Notes: a model not told the origin generated them from the letters alone. A DNA stretch of 38,299 bases from Syntrophomonadaceae bacterium (GCA_003553895.1 PWFM01000039.1:1-38299), one strand, 5' to 3'. Positions 7,362 to 15,764 are shown, counted from the stretch's first letter. A program made the numbers and translations.

Positions 7362-8714
7362 ATGTCAAGATATCATTTTCCCGATCATTTCATCTGGGGA
7401 GCGGCCACTTCATCTTATCAAATCGAAGGGGCTCCCGAAGCTGACGGCAAGGGTGAATCAATCTGGGATCGGTTTACCCGGTCCGGTGGCAATATCCTGG
7501 ATAACGCCACCGGAGATATTGCCTGTGACCATTACCGGCGCTATGAAGAAGACGGGCAATTGATGGCCGGACTGGGCCTCCAGGCCTACCGTTTCTCTAT
7601 TTCCTGGCCGCGCCTCTTCCCGGAAGGCGGCGGCAGGCCGAACAAAAAGGGCCTCGATTTTTACCGGCGGCTGGTTGATCAACTGCAGGGCTTCAATATT
7701 GCCCCTTTCGCAACCCTGTATCACTGGGATTTACCGCAGGCCCTGCAGGACAAAGGCGGCTGGACCAACCGGGATACGGCCAAATATTTTGCTGAATATG
7801 CCGCTTTTACATTTGAAAACCTTGATCTGCCGGTCCGGGGTTGGATTACTATCAATGAACCGTGGGTTGCCGCCTTTCTGGGCCACGCCATGGGCCTCCA
7901 TGCTCCCGGCTGGACCGACTTCAACCTGGCCCTGGCCGCTGCTCATAACCTGCTGCTCGGCCACGGATTGGCGGCGCAAAGATTCAGGGAGCAGGGGCGT
8001 AAAGACGAAGAAATCGGGATAGCCCTTAACCTCGCGCCCATTCCCCCCTTTTCTGAATCTGAAGAAGACCGGGCTGCAGCCAGGCGGACGGACGGCTTTA
8101 TGAATCGCTGGTTTCTAGATCCCCTCCTGGAAGGCGCCTACCCCCAGGATATGGTCGACCTCTACAGGCGTCATTTTACACTGCCCCCGGTGGAGGAAGG
8201 GGACATGGAAATAATTGGCGGCCCGCTCGATTTTTTGGGGATCAATAACTATACCAGGCATGTAGTAAGGGCCGGCGATTCAGAAAGCGACTTGACCGGC
8301 AATTTTGTCAACCCTCCAGAAAGTGAATATACGGAGATGGGTTGGGAAGTATATCCGCGGGGCCTTTATGAGCTTCTAAGCAGGATTGGGCGGGACTACG
8401 GGCCTATTCCTCTTTACATAACCGAAAACGGGGCCTCCTTTCCGGATCAGCTGGAAGAGGACGGAACCGTAAATGACCAGGCCAGGATTAACTACCTGCA
8501 AAGTTATATTTTTGAAGCATGGCAGGCGCTCGAAGAAGGAGCCCCTCTCAAGGGCTACTTTGTCTGGTCGCTTATGGATAATTTTGAATGGACTTTTGGC
8601 TACAGCAAGCGTTTTGGCCTCATTTATATTGATTACCAAACCCTGGAACGGCGCTGGAAAAATAGCGCTTACTGGTACAGAAAGGGGATCAGCCGAAACG
8701 GCCTTGACTTATAA
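7362..8714 (+). CDS. family 1 glycoside hydrolase (beta-glucosidase type)
   Basis: Retaining beta-glycosidase hydrolysing beta-glucosides or related disaccharides, 450 aa, a typical GH1 length. N-terminal GH1 signature FIWGAATSSYQIEG (10-23, Q20 contacts the sugar); TINEP with acid/base E166; ITENG with nucleophile E355; the aglycone/glycone residues in SLMDNFEWTFGYSKRFGL (403-420). No signal peptide, so it acts on imported substrate. The ATG at 7362 is chosen because AGGAGGGG at 7348-7355 precedes it; a GTG at 7338 has no such site. No phosphate-binding signature of 6-phospho-beta-glucosidases was recognised, so a plain beta-glucosidase is preferred. No transporter or sugar regulator is adjacent. 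It sits between the FDH-like operon and fdhD, with which it has no obvious connection. Confidence 0.93.
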   Translation: MSRYHFPDHFIWGAATSSYQIEGAPEADGKGESIWDRFTRSGGNILDNATGDIACDHYRRYEEDGQLMAGLGLQAYRFSISWPRLFPEGGGRPNKKGLDFYRRLVDQLQGFNIAPFATLYHWDLPQALQDKGGWTNRDTAKYFAEYAAFTFENLDLPVRGWITINEPWVAAFLGHAMGLHAPGWTDFNLALAAAHNLLLGHGLAAQRFREQGRKDEEIGIALNLAPIPPFSESEEDRAAARRTDGFMNRWFLDPLLEGAYPQDMVDLYRRHFTLPPVEEGDMEIIGGPLDFLGINNYTRHVVRAGDSESDLTGNFVNPPESEYTEMGWEVYPRGLYELLSRIGRDYGPIPLYITENGASFPDQLEEDGTVNDQARINYLQSYIFEAWQALEEGAPLKGYFVWSLMDNFEWTFGYSKRFGLIYIDYQTLERRWKNSAYWYRKGISRNGLDL

Positions 8715-8754
8715 AAGAGTTTTGCAATCAAGCTGAAAACAGGAGGAAAAATAA

Positions 8755-9540
8755 GTGGACCGGAACCGAACCGCGCCGGTGGAAATCATTAGAATCCGCC
8801 AGGGGGAGCATGAAAAAGTAGATGACCTGGTAACGATTGAAGCGCCGGTTACTATCTACCTGAATGGCGCTGAACTGGTTACCCTTCTCTGCACACCGGA
8901 AAAACTGGAGTTCCTGGCCCTCGGCTTCCTGCGTTCCGAAGGGCTCCTTTCCGAAATGGCGGACCTGGAATCGATCCGGGTCAGGGAAGAAGAAGGCCTG
9001 ATTGAGGTTGATTTGAAAAAAGGGGCCGGTCTTGCTGAAAAGCTCTATGGCAAAAGGACTGTGACTTCAGGCTGCGGCAAGGGCACGGTTTTCTTCAACG
9101 CCCTTGATTCCCTGCGCAGCAACCCCCTGACCGGAAAACTGCAGGTCAGCGCCGAAACAGCAATCGGATTGATGAGCTCTTTGCAGGAAAAAGCGGAATT
9201 GTATAAAGCTACCGGCGGGGTCCACAGCGCCGCTTTGGCCGACCAGGATCAGATCCTCTATTTTTGCGAAGATATCGGCCGCCACAATGCCATCGATAAA
9301 ATAGTGGGCCAGTGCCTGCGGGAAGGCATATCTACCGAAGATAAAATTATCGTCTCCAGCGGACGCCTCAGTTCGGAAATCCTGCTCAAATCGGCCAAGT
9401 TGAAAATTCAACTGCTCATCTCCCGGGCAGCGCCCACTTCGCTGTGCTTAGAACTGGCCCGAAACTTAAACATCACCCTGATCGGCTTTGCCCGGGGCAA
9501 ACGCTTAAACATCTATACCCACAGCTGGAGAATACTCTAG
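8755..9540 (+). CDS. fdhD: FdhD formate dehydrogenase cofactor sulfurtransferase
   Basis: FdhD transfers sulfur from a cysteine desulfurase (IscS/NifS type) to the Mo/W-bisPGD cofactor, which formate dehydrogenases need for activity. 261 aa, GTG start behind AGGAGGAAAAATAA. Family motifs: VTSGCGKG with catalytic-loop C107, ATGGVHSAAL, EDIGRHNAIDKIVG, SSGRLSSEI, and the C-terminal FARGKRLNIYTH. The classical C-x-x-C of E. coli FdhD is C-x-x-G here (C107, G110), so only one cysteine is available in the loop. Its presence 1.5 kb downstream of the FDH-like gene argues that the latter, or another FDH in the genome, carries a sulfurated cofactor. It is 40 bases after the glycosidase stop, so it may share that transcript. 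Confidence 0.93.
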   Translation: MDRNRTAPVEIIRIRQGEHEKVDDLVTIEAPVTIYLNGAELVTLLCTPEKLEFLALGFLRSEGLLSEMADLESIRVREEEGLIEVDLKKGAGLAEKLYGKRTVTSGCGKGTVFFNALDSLRSNPLTGKLQVSAETAIGLMSSLQEKAELYKATGGVHSAALADQDQILYFCEDIGRHNAIDKIVGQCLREGISTEDKIIVSSGRLSSEILLKSAKLKIQLLISRAAPTSLCLELARNLNITLIGFARGKRLNIYTHSWRIL

Positions 9541-9546
9541 CAAAAT

Positions 9547-9613
9547 TGGAATATCGGGGACGGTTCTAATTATTCCAGGGTGGGATGGAATATCGGGGAC
9601 GGTTCTAATTATT
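9547..9613. repeat. tandem pair of 28-bp REP-like repeats
   Basis: Two identical 28-base copies (9547-9574 and 9586-9613), starting TGGAATATCGGGGACGG and ending TTCTAATTATT, are separated by 11 bases. The core GGGGACGGTTCT (complement AGAACCGTCCCC) resembles, from memory, short dispersed elements near REP-associated IS200-type transposases in Clostridia. No transposase is present here. The second copy ends 8 bases before the ribosome site of the next gene, so both copies are likely transcribed in its leader. No other copy was seen in the window. Confidence 0.7.
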
Positions 9614-9633
9614 TTGAACGAGGAGGAAAGCCA

Positions 9634-10605
9634 GTGAAAAAAGTGTATGTGACCCGTAGAATACCCCAGAAAGCGTTGGATTTAATTGAAGCGGAGTGCC
9701 GGCTGGAAGTCAATCCCCACGACCGGGTTCTGAGCAGCGAAGAGCTGGCCGCAGCGGTCGGCGATGCCGAGGGCCTGTTGTGCCTGTTGACCGATCATAT
9801 TGACGCAAGCCTGCTCGATCAAGCGCCCCGGCTTAAAGTTGTCGCCAACTGCGCCGTCGGCTATGACAATATTGATGTCCAGGCCTGCACGGAAAGAAAG
9901 GTGGCAGTTTCCAATACCCCTGGTGTGCTGACAGAAACCACGGCCGATATGGCCTGGGCCCTGCTAATGGCCGCGGCGAGGCGGGTGGTCGAGGCTGATC
10001 GCTATGTCCGGGAAGGAAAGTTTAAGGCCTGGGAGCCAATGCTTTTTCTGGGCGAGGAAGTTAACAACAAGGTGCTTGGTCTGGTGGGGATGGGCCGGAT
10101 CGCCGCTGCGATGGCCAGGCGGGCTGCCGGCTTTAATATGACGGTGTTTTATTACGATGCCACCAGGAAAAGCCCGGAAGAAGAACAAGACCTGGGCGTG
10201 GAATATCGAAACCTCGAAGATCTGCTGCAGGAAGCCGACTATATATCCCTGCATGTTCCTTTGAATGATCAGACCAGGCATATGATTGGCGAGCGGGAAT
10301 TGAAACTAATGAAGGATACTGCTTACCTGGTCAATACCTCACGGGGTCCGGTAATCGATGAGGCAGCGCTGGTCCGGGCTTTAAAGAACAATAAGCCGGC
10401 CGGGGCGGCCCTGGATGTTTATGAACACGAACCTGAACTGGCCCCGGGTTTGGCCGAACTGGAAAATGTAACCCTGGCTCCCCATATTGCCAGCGCCACC
10501 GTGCAAACCAGGACCAGGATGGCGGTTATGGCCGCAGAGAACCTGCTGGCCGGTTTAAAAGGGGAGAAGATGCCCAATCTTGTCAACAAGGAACTGGAAC
10601 TATAA
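9634..10605 (+). CDS. D-isomer-specific 2-hydroxyacid dehydrogenase (glyoxylate/hydroxypyruvate reductase type)
   Basis: NAD(P)H-dependent interconversion of 2-keto acids and D-2-hydroxy acids; the closest resemblance is to glyoxylate/hydroxypyruvate reductases. 323 aa. The Rossmann loop is VLGLVGMGRIAAAMA (147-161). The catalytic triad is R237 (NTSRGPVID), E266 (DVYEHEP) and H284 (LAPHIASAT). The substrate loop NCAVGYDNIDV (72-82) is typical. The start is GTG 9634 with AGGAGG at 9621-9626, 7 bases upstream; the longer frame from 9580 would translate the REP-like repeat and is rejected. It is the last plus-strand gene before the convergent P-loop gene, whose stop lies 17 bases away. An exact substrate (glyoxylate, hydroxypyruvate or phenylpyruvate) cannot be assigned. 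Confidence 0.92.
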   Translation: MKKVYVTRRIPQKALDLIEAECRLEVNPHDRVLSSEELAAAVGDAEGLLCLLTDHIDASLLDQAPRLKVVANCAVGYDNIDVQACTERKVAVSNTPGVLTETTADMAWALLMAAARRVVEADRYVREGKFKAWEPMLFLGEEVNNKVLGLVGMGRIAAAMARRAAGFNMTVFYYDATRKSPEEEQDLGVEYRNLEDLLQEADYISLHVPLNDQTRHMIGERELKLMKDTAYLVNTSRGPVIDEAALVRALKNNKPAGAALDVYEHEPELAPGLAELENVTLAPHIASATVQTRTRMAVMAAENLLAGLKGEKMPNLVNKELEL

Positions 10606-10622
10606 CAGGTGACCGGGTAAAT

Positions 10623-11516
10623 TTACTTTTTTATTAACCCGGCAGTGGCCAACTTTCGAATCGTTTCTTTATCCCTGATCAGGTTCTCATCCATGTGCAG
10701 TTTTTTGGCATGGACGTTAACCTCGTCAAGATAGAAACCGGTCCGGTACTCGACCTCTTCCTTAAGTGTTCGCTGGACTTCGTGGAGCAGTTTATCAAGC
10801 CGCAACTCCGGTAAACGGGCCAGGTCGATAGCCAGTTCTATCTCTAAAACCACCCTGGATCTCCCGTTTTCCAGATCAAGGGAGAGTACTTTATAAATGC
10901 CGGGGAGTTCTGAAATCAGGTGCCGGGCCAGATCGGTAATGACATGCTCGGCAATGTAAAAATTACCCAGGTTGCTAAAAATCGGCCTGATTACGGAACG
11001 TTCCGGGGGGACATCACCTGTTTTGGCGGAAGGAAGGTTGAAAAAAGAACGGACCGGATCGATAATATAACCGGGGAATTCTTTTTTGATGGCAAATGTA
11101 GGCAGCGGTATGACATGGCGGTTATCCCTGGCTCTTATGGCCATGGCTTTTTTAATTGAATCTCTATCTGATACTTCCTCGATGTTGTAGATGAAAGTTG
11201 GCCTGGGCAGGCCCAGGTTTTCGGCAATTACTTCGGACATCCGCCTGGAAGTGCCCAGAATCAAGATTTTTGGGGGTTTGATTTCTTCAATTTTTTCCCT
11301 TACCTGCCGGGCATGTTCAGGATCTTTAAACACAGCCCGTTTTATAGCTCCATAGCGGGTGCTTTCCCTTTTTGCCGAACGTCCGGCCAGGTTGTGATGG
11401 CCCTTAATCAACAAGCCGTCGTCCACAATATATTCTATATCATGCTTCTTCGCCAGCAGCGGGGCATGATGGCTTTTTCCGGTTCCACTATGTCCGATTA
11501 AAGCGTATACTTCCAT
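10623..11516 (-). CDS. P-loop ATPase-like protein with Asp23/Gls24-like C-terminal region
   Basis: Uncharacterised 297-aa protein. The N-terminal half begins MEVYALIGHSGTGKS, a Walker A motif (G8-S15), followed by kinase-like sequence: YIVDDGLLIKG could be a Walker B-like segment and KILILGTSRRM a further strand. The C-terminal half (about 185-280) resembles the Asp23/Gls24 (DUF322) envelope-stress family: NFYIAEHVITDLARHLISELPGI, then LEIELAIDLARLPELRLDKLLHEVQRTLKEEVEYRTGFYLDEVNVHAKKL. An ATP/GTPase domain joined to an Asp23-like domain suggests a nucleotide-controlled assembly or stress role, but that is inference. No signal peptide or membrane segment. Single minus-strand gene, convergent with the dehydrogenase and divergent from aroA. 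The ATG at 11516 is preceded on the minus strand by AAAGGGTCC, a modest ribosome site. Confidence 0.75.
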   Translation of the reverse strand: MEVYALIGHSGTGKSHHAPLLAKKHDIEYIVDDGLLIKGHHNLAGRSAKRESTRYGAIKRAVFKDPEHARQVREKIEEIKPPKILILGTSRRMSEVIAENLGLPRPTFIYNIEEVSDRDSIKKAMAIRARDNRHVIPLPTFAIKKEFPGYIIDPVRSFFNLPSAKTGDVPPERSVIRPIFSNLGNFYIAEHVITDLARHLISELPGIYKVLSLDLENGRSRVVLEIELAIDLARLPELRLDKLLHEVQRTLKEEVEYRTGFYLDEVNVHAKKLHMDENLIRDKETIRKLATAGLIKK

Positions 11517-11741
11517 AAAGGACCCTTTCAGGGCTGATAATTTAGCAGACTTTGTTTGCTGCTACTTGCGCCGCTTTTAAAAACTGTTTATTATTATAAC
11601 ATATAAATACCAGATCTTCAGGCGGGACCCCGGCCTCCCGGTTTTATTTGTCGAAGAGCTCCAGTGTTAGTCCCATCAAACCAGGGGTCCGGTAAACCTG
11701 TCAATATAAACTACAGACATAAAGATTAAGGAGAAAAGGCC

Positions 11742-13022
11742 ATGATCATCATAACCTCACCCCGGGAAAAACTGGCAGGAGAGCTAACGATACCGGGTGA
11801 CAAGTCGATCACGCACCGGGCGATCATGCTTGGCGCCCTGGCCCGTGGAGTGACCGAGATCAGGGGGTTTCTCGACGCCGAGGACTGCTGGTCTACGGTG
11901 AACTGCCTGAGGGCCCTGGGAGTGAAGATTACTTTAAAAGGCAGGCGCCTACTGGTCGAAGGGCGTAACAAAAAACTGACCGAACCGGCCGGTAAACTAG
12001 ATGCCGGCAATTCCGGCACGACGGCCCGTCTCCTTTTGGGAATCCTGGCCGGACAGGATTTCCGGGCCACACTTTCCGGAGACCGCTCTTTACAGCAAAG
12101 GCCGATGAAAAGAATAATTGATCCGCTCCGGCAGATGGGTGCTGATTTTGAAGATAACGAAGGAACCCTGCCTATATCGATCAGGGGCGGAAAGCTGCAG
12201 CCAATCAGCTTTAAATCACCCCGGGCCAGCGCCCAGGTCAAATCGGCTGTTCTGCTGGCCGGGCTTTTTGCCGACGGGGCGACAGTTGTCGAAGAACCAT
12301 CCCGGAGCCGGAACCACACCGAGCTGATGCTTTCTCGATTCGGAGCCGGGATCAGGGTTGACGACAACCGGATTACCTTGCAGGGCAGGACTGTTTTAAA
12401 AGGCGGCCCGGTCCGGATCCCGGGTGATATCTCAGCCGCCGCTTTTTTAATGGTCGCCGCGGCGATTACCCCTGGTTCGGAGCTGCTGCTTAAAGATGTG
12501 GGTGTTAATCCGACCAGGAGCGGTGTTATCGATGTTCTGCTTGAGATGGGCGCCTCGCTGGAGCTGCAGCAAGAAAAAACCTGGGGCCGGGAACCGGTCG
12601 CTGATATTATGGTTAAAGGCAATACCGGTTTAAAAGGAGTTAAAATCGGTGGCGAAATGATTCCCCGCCTGATTGATGAGATACCGGTCCTGGCCGTGGC
12701 TGCTGCTGTGGCCGAGGGAAAAACCATAATCAGCGATGCTTCGGAACTGAGAGTTAAAGAATCGGACCGGATTTCTGCTTTGGCCGGAGAGCTAAAAAAA
12801 ATGGGCGTTCGTATCGAAGAAACAGATGACGGCCTGGTTATAGAAGGCGGGGAAAAATTGCAGGGAGCCGATGTGCAAAGCTGTGGAGATCACCGTGTTG
12901 CCATGGCCCTGGCTGTAGCCGGCCTGGCGGCGGAAGGAGAAACCGCTGTTAGCGATGCCGAAGTGATTAACATCTCCTTCCCCGGTTTCATGCAGGCGCT
13001 GCGCTCCGTAATTGATAATTAA
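11742..13022 (+). CDS. aroA: 3-phosphoshikimate 1-carboxyvinyltransferase (EPSP synthase)
   Basis: Sixth step of the shikimate pathway: shikimate-3-phosphate plus PEP to EPSP. 426 aa, the usual length. Substrate-binding IPGDKSITHRA (K21, S22, R26), GNSGTTARLL (89-98), SGDRSLQQRPM (112-122), the catalytic segment ELRVKESDRI and the C-terminal GDHRVAMA are all present. The PEP-loop reads GNSGTTARLL rather than the GNAGTAMRPL of E. coli, so it is not the enterobacterial class I type. ATG at 11742 with AAGGAG 8 bases upstream. Divergent from the P-loop gene across a 225-base gap in which I found no convincing promoter. It is followed by hisD, with aroC and aroB farther on, so chorismate and histidine genes are intermixed. 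Confidence 0.97.
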   Translation: MIIITSPREKLAGELTIPGDKSITHRAIMLGALARGVTEIRGFLDAEDCWSTVNCLRALGVKITLKGRRLLVEGRNKKLTEPAGKLDAGNSGTTARLLLGILAGQDFRATLSGDRSLQQRPMKRIIDPLRQMGADFEDNEGTLPISIRGGKLQPISFKSPRASAQVKSAVLLAGLFADGATVVEEPSRSRNHTELMLSRFGAGIRVDDNRITLQGRTVLKGGPVRIPGDISAAAFLMVAAAITPGSELLLKDVGVNPTRSGVIDVLLEMGASLELQQEKTWGREPVADIMVKGNTGLKGVKIGGEMIPRLIDEIPVLAVAAAVAEGKTIISDASELRVKESDRISALAGELKKMGVRIEETDDGLVIEGGEKLQGADVQSCGDHRVAMALAVAGLAAEGETAVSDAEVINISFPGFMQALRSVIDN

Positions 13023-13028
13023 GCTTAA

Positions 13029-13057
13029 TTGACGCTGATGGTTACTTATGTTAATAT
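13029..13057 (+). promoter_or_regulatory. candidate promoter for the hisD operon
   Basis: TTGACG (13029-13034), 17-base spacer, TAATAT (13052-13057). The -35 matches 5 of 6 and the -10 matches 4 of 6. It lies directly after the aroA stop and 72 bases before the hisD ATG, so the his genes may have their own start even if aroA reads through. Confidence 0.45.
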
Positions 13058-13128
13058 ATGGTTGTTGTTTCCAGTAGTTAACATCCTATTACCCGTTCAT
13101 CATTACACCCAGGTTAGGAGCGCCACTG

Positions 13129-14427
13129 ATGCTACCCCTATATTCATATAAGCAGTACAAGCAGAATCGACCGGATCCTTCGCCCCTGGATTATGCTAAT
13201 GAGCGCGAACAGGTAGCCGAGATTATTGAAACAGTAAGGCGCAGCGGCGATTCGGCTCTGAAAGCATATACCCTCCGTTTTGACCAGGCCGACCTGCGGG
13301 AGTTGAAAGCAGCGGACCGGGAAATTGAGCAGGCAACAGGGGAAGTGGATCCCTTGTTGCTTGCGGCTATCCGGGAAGCGAAAGGCAATATTGAAAGGTA
13401 CCACCGCCACCAGCTGGCCCAGAACTGGTGGGAAAGCGGGCCCGGCTGGACCGCCGGTCAGCGTTATATACCCCTGCAGTCGGTCGGCGCTTATATCCCC
13501 GGCGGGACTGCCGCCTATCCTTCTTCCGTGCTCATGACTGTAGTGCCGGCGAAAGTGGCCGGGGTAAAAGAAATCTATATCTGCACTCCCCCCGACAGTT
13601 CCGGGAGGATTAATCCGCTGACCCTTGCCGCTGCCCGGGAAGCGGGGGTCTCGGCCGTGTTTAAAATAGGAGGGGCCCAGGCTGTTGCCGCCATGGCTTA
13701 CGGGACGGAAACAATTCCGGCCGCGCAAAAGATTGTCGGTCCCGGCAATATTTATGTCACCCTGGCTAAAAAAGAAGTTTTCGGCCAGGTCGGGATAGAC
13801 ATGCTGGCCGGGCCCAGCGAAATAGTGATCGTGGCCGGAGCGGAGGCCAGGGCTGATTATATTGCCGCGGACCTGCTTTCCCAGGCCGAGCACGATCCCC
13901 TGTCCCGTTCACTGCTGGTTACTCCATCGGAAAATCTGGCTGCGGAGGTAAAAAATCACCTGGCGGAACAAATAATTTCCCTGCCCAGGAGGAGAATAGC
14001 CGAGCAATCGCTAACAGAACAAGGAGCGGTTATAATGGTCCCCGGCCTGGAAGAAGCCTGGCCGGTGGTAAACGACCTCGCTCCCGAGCACCTTGAGTTG
14101 CACCTGGATGAAGCCTGGCAGTACCTGGACCGCATAACCAGCGCCGGGGCGGTCTTTATCGGCCCCTATACGCCGGAATCCCTGGGCGATTACTGGGCCG
14201 GCTCCAACCACGTTTTGCCTACTTCGCGGGCGGCGCGCTACGCCTCCGCCCTCGGGGTTGCTGACTTTATAAAAAGGTCACAGGTGATCTGCTATACTAA
14301 AGAAGCGCTGCAGGAATCGGCAAGCCGGATTGCCGCCCTGGCCCGGGCGGAGGGACTGGAAGCCCATGCCCGTTCAGTGCTGATGAGGAGGCATAAAAAT
14401 GACCCGCAGGGCCAAGATAGAACGTAA
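13129..14427 (+). CDS. hisD: histidinol dehydrogenase
   Basis: Zinc enzyme performing the last two NAD-dependent oxidations of histidine synthesis (histidinol to histidinal to histidine). 432 aa. Zn and substrate ligands are visible by family comparison: Q252 and H255 (SQAEHDP), D354 (SLGDYW) and H413 (GLEAHARS); the general base pair E320-H321 lies in APEHLEL. The HisD signatures GPGNIYVTLAKKEVFGQVGIDMLAGPSE are intact. Start ATG 13129 behind TAGGAG. The last 29 bases overlap hisB, so the two are translationally coupled. hisG and hisZ, which often precede hisD in Firmicutes, are not here; aroA occupies that position. Confidence 0.97.
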   Translation: MLPLYSYKQYKQNRPDPSPLDYANEREQVAEIIETVRRSGDSALKAYTLRFDQADLRELKAADREIEQATGEVDPLLLAAIREAKGNIERYHRHQLAQNWWESGPGWTAGQRYIPLQSVGAYIPGGTAAYPSSVLMTVVPAKVAGVKEIYICTPPDSSGRINPLTLAAAREAGVSAVFKIGGAQAVAAMAYGTETIPAAQKIVGPGNIYVTLAKKEVFGQVGIDMLAGPSEIVIVAGAEARADYIAADLLSQAEHDPLSRSLLVTPSENLAAEVKNHLAEQIISLPRRRIAEQSLTEQGAVIMVPGLEEAWPVVNDLAPEHLELHLDEAWQYLDRITSAGAVFIGPYTPESLGDYWAGSNHVLPTSRAARYASALGVADFIKRSQVICYTKEALQESASRIAALARAEGLEAHARSVLMRRHKNDPQGQDRT

Positions 14428-14989
14428 AACCAGGGAAACCTCAATATTCCTGGACTTAAATATTGACGGCAGTGGCGAAGCCGATTTAAAAACGGGCCTG
14501 CCTTTCCTGGAGCACATGCTTAACCTGTGGTGCCGCCACGGTTTTTTTGACCTGGTTATCAGGGCTGAAGGAGATCTTGAGGTTGATCCCCACCACCTGG
14601 TGGAAGACCTTGGTATCTGCCTGGGCCGCAGCTGGCAGCAGGCCCTGGGAGATAAGAGGGGGATCAGGCGTTACGGTTTTACGATGACTCCTATGGATGA
14701 AGCGCTGGTAACTGCTGCCGCCGATCTTTCCGGCCGCTCCTGGCTGCATTATGATCTGAAGACGCCTCCGGGCGAAGTTGGTTCTATGGACACAGAACTT
14801 TTTGCGGTCTTCTGGCAGGCCTTTGCCGATGAAGGGCGGTTTAACCTGCACCTGGTTTTAAACCACGGCCAAAACAAGCACCATATAATTGAAGCCTCTT
14901 TCAAGGCCGCCGCCCGGGCTTTAAACGAAGCCGCCACCCTGCTTAAGGGCTACGATGAAATTTTATCCACCAAGGGTAGACTGGAATGA
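14399..14989 (+). CDS. hisB: imidazoleglycerol-phosphate dehydratase
   Basis: Mn-dependent dehydration of imidazole glycerol phosphate to imidazole acetol phosphate, step 7 of histidine synthesis. 196 aa, a monofunctional enzyme without the phosphatase domain of E. coli HisB. The metal-binding motifs are present: LEHMLNLWCRHG, VDPHHLVEDLGICLG and the C-terminal NKHHIIEASFKAAARAL. Start ATG 14399 is placed by GAGGAGG at 14385-14391 inside the end of hisD. hisA starts 10 bases after its stop, whereas hisH lies between hisB and hisA in the common hisDBHAF order. Confidence 0.96.
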   Translation: MTRRAKIERKTRETSIFLDLNIDGSGEADLKTGLPFLEHMLNLWCRHGFFDLVIRAEGDLEVDPHHLVEDLGICLGRSWQQALGDKRGIRRYGFTMTPMDEALVTAAADLSGRSWLHYDLKTPPGEVGSMDTELFAVFWQAFADEGRFNLHLVLNHGQNKHHIIEASFKAAARALNEAATLLKGYDEILSTKGRLE

Positions 14990-14999
14990 GGTGACCGCT

Positions 15000-15719
15000 A
15001 TGCTGGTAATTCCCGCCATTGATTTAAGGAAAGGCCGCTGTGTCAGGCTCTACCAGGGCGATCCCGAAAGAGAAACCGTCTACGGTGATAATCCTGTGGA
15101 AGTTGCCCGCCAGTGGGAACAGCTGGGGGCAAAAATGCTGCACCTGGTCGATCTGGACGGCGCTTTTACCGGCATGTCCCAGAATGCGAAGGTGATCAGC
15201 GCGATCGGTGAAGAAGTCAGGATCCCGCTTCAGCTGGGCGGGGGGATAAGATCCCGGGAAGCGGTAGAAAAAGCAATTTCCTTCGGTATTTCCAGGGTTA
15301 TCATTGGCACTATCGGTATAGAAGAACCCGACCTGGCCCGGGAGCTGATTAAAGATTTCGGCGCAAGTATCCTGGTCGGCATTGACGCTCGGGACGGAAA
15401 GGTGGCCGTCAAAGGCTGGACCGAGTCTTCGGCGGTGGAAACCGTGGAGCTGGCCAGGCAGGTTGAGCAGTGGGGAGTGAAAGAAATAATATATACCGAT
15501 ATTAAAAAGGACGGGACCATGCAGGGTCCTTCGCTGGAGGGCTTAGAAGAAATTATTGAGAAGACCTCGCTGCAGGTGATCGTCTCAGGCGGAATATCCT
15601 CGAAAGAAGACCTGGCTTTGCTCAAACCGTTCAGCAGCCGCGTCAGGGGCGTGATCATCGGTAAAGCCCTTTACACCAATCAGCTCACTCTGCCCGATGC
15701 CATGGCCGTATTTGAATAA
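15000..15719 (+). CDS. hisA: ProFAR isomerase (phosphoribosylformimino-AICAR-P isomerase)
   Basis: TIM-barrel isomerase converting ProFAR to PRFAR, 239 aa. The catalytic aspartates sit in IPAIDLRKG (D8) and in LVGIDARDGKVAVKGW; the phosphate loops LGGGIRSREAV and IVSGGISSKEDL are intact. The true start is ATG 15000 (GAGGTG 6 bases upstream); the frame extends back to 14955 into hisB, but MLVIPAIDLRKG is the canonical N-terminus. In PRA/IGP context: no hisF follows, although HisF uses HisA's product. HisA is not replaced by the dual-function PriA as far as the motifs show, and trpF was not seen in the window. Confidence 0.95.
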   Translation: MLVIPAIDLRKGRCVRLYQGDPERETVYGDNPVEVARQWEQLGAKMLHLVDLDGAFTGMSQNAKVISAIGEEVRIPLQLGGGIRSREAVEKAISFGISRVIIGTIGIEEPDLARELIKDFGASILVGIDARDGKVAVKGWTESSAVETVELARQVEQWGVKEIIYTDIKKDGTMQGPSLEGLEEIIEKTSLQVIVSGGISSKEDLALLKPFSSRVRGVIIGKALYTNQLTLPDAMAVFE

Positions 15720-15764
15720 ATTTTTATTAAGCAATCAAAACAATACCCGGACGGAGGTTTAAGC

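Noticed and set aside
9547-9613. CRISPR array
   Set aside because: Only two repeat copies with an 11-base spacer and no cas genes.
9580-9633. Extended N-terminus of the 2-hydroxyacid dehydrogenase
   Set aside because: It would translate the REP-like repeat. AGGAGG precedes GTG 9634, where the family N-terminus begins.
10613-10642. Bidirectional terminator between the convergent dehydrogenase and P-loop genes
   Set aside because: CCGGGT and AACCCGG arms are only 6 bp with a long loop; too weak to list.
13017-13030. Perfect 14-base palindrome AATTAAGCTTAATT at the aroA stop as a regulatory site
   Set aside because: AT-rich, overlaps the stop codon and has no T-tract or known binding pattern; likely chance.
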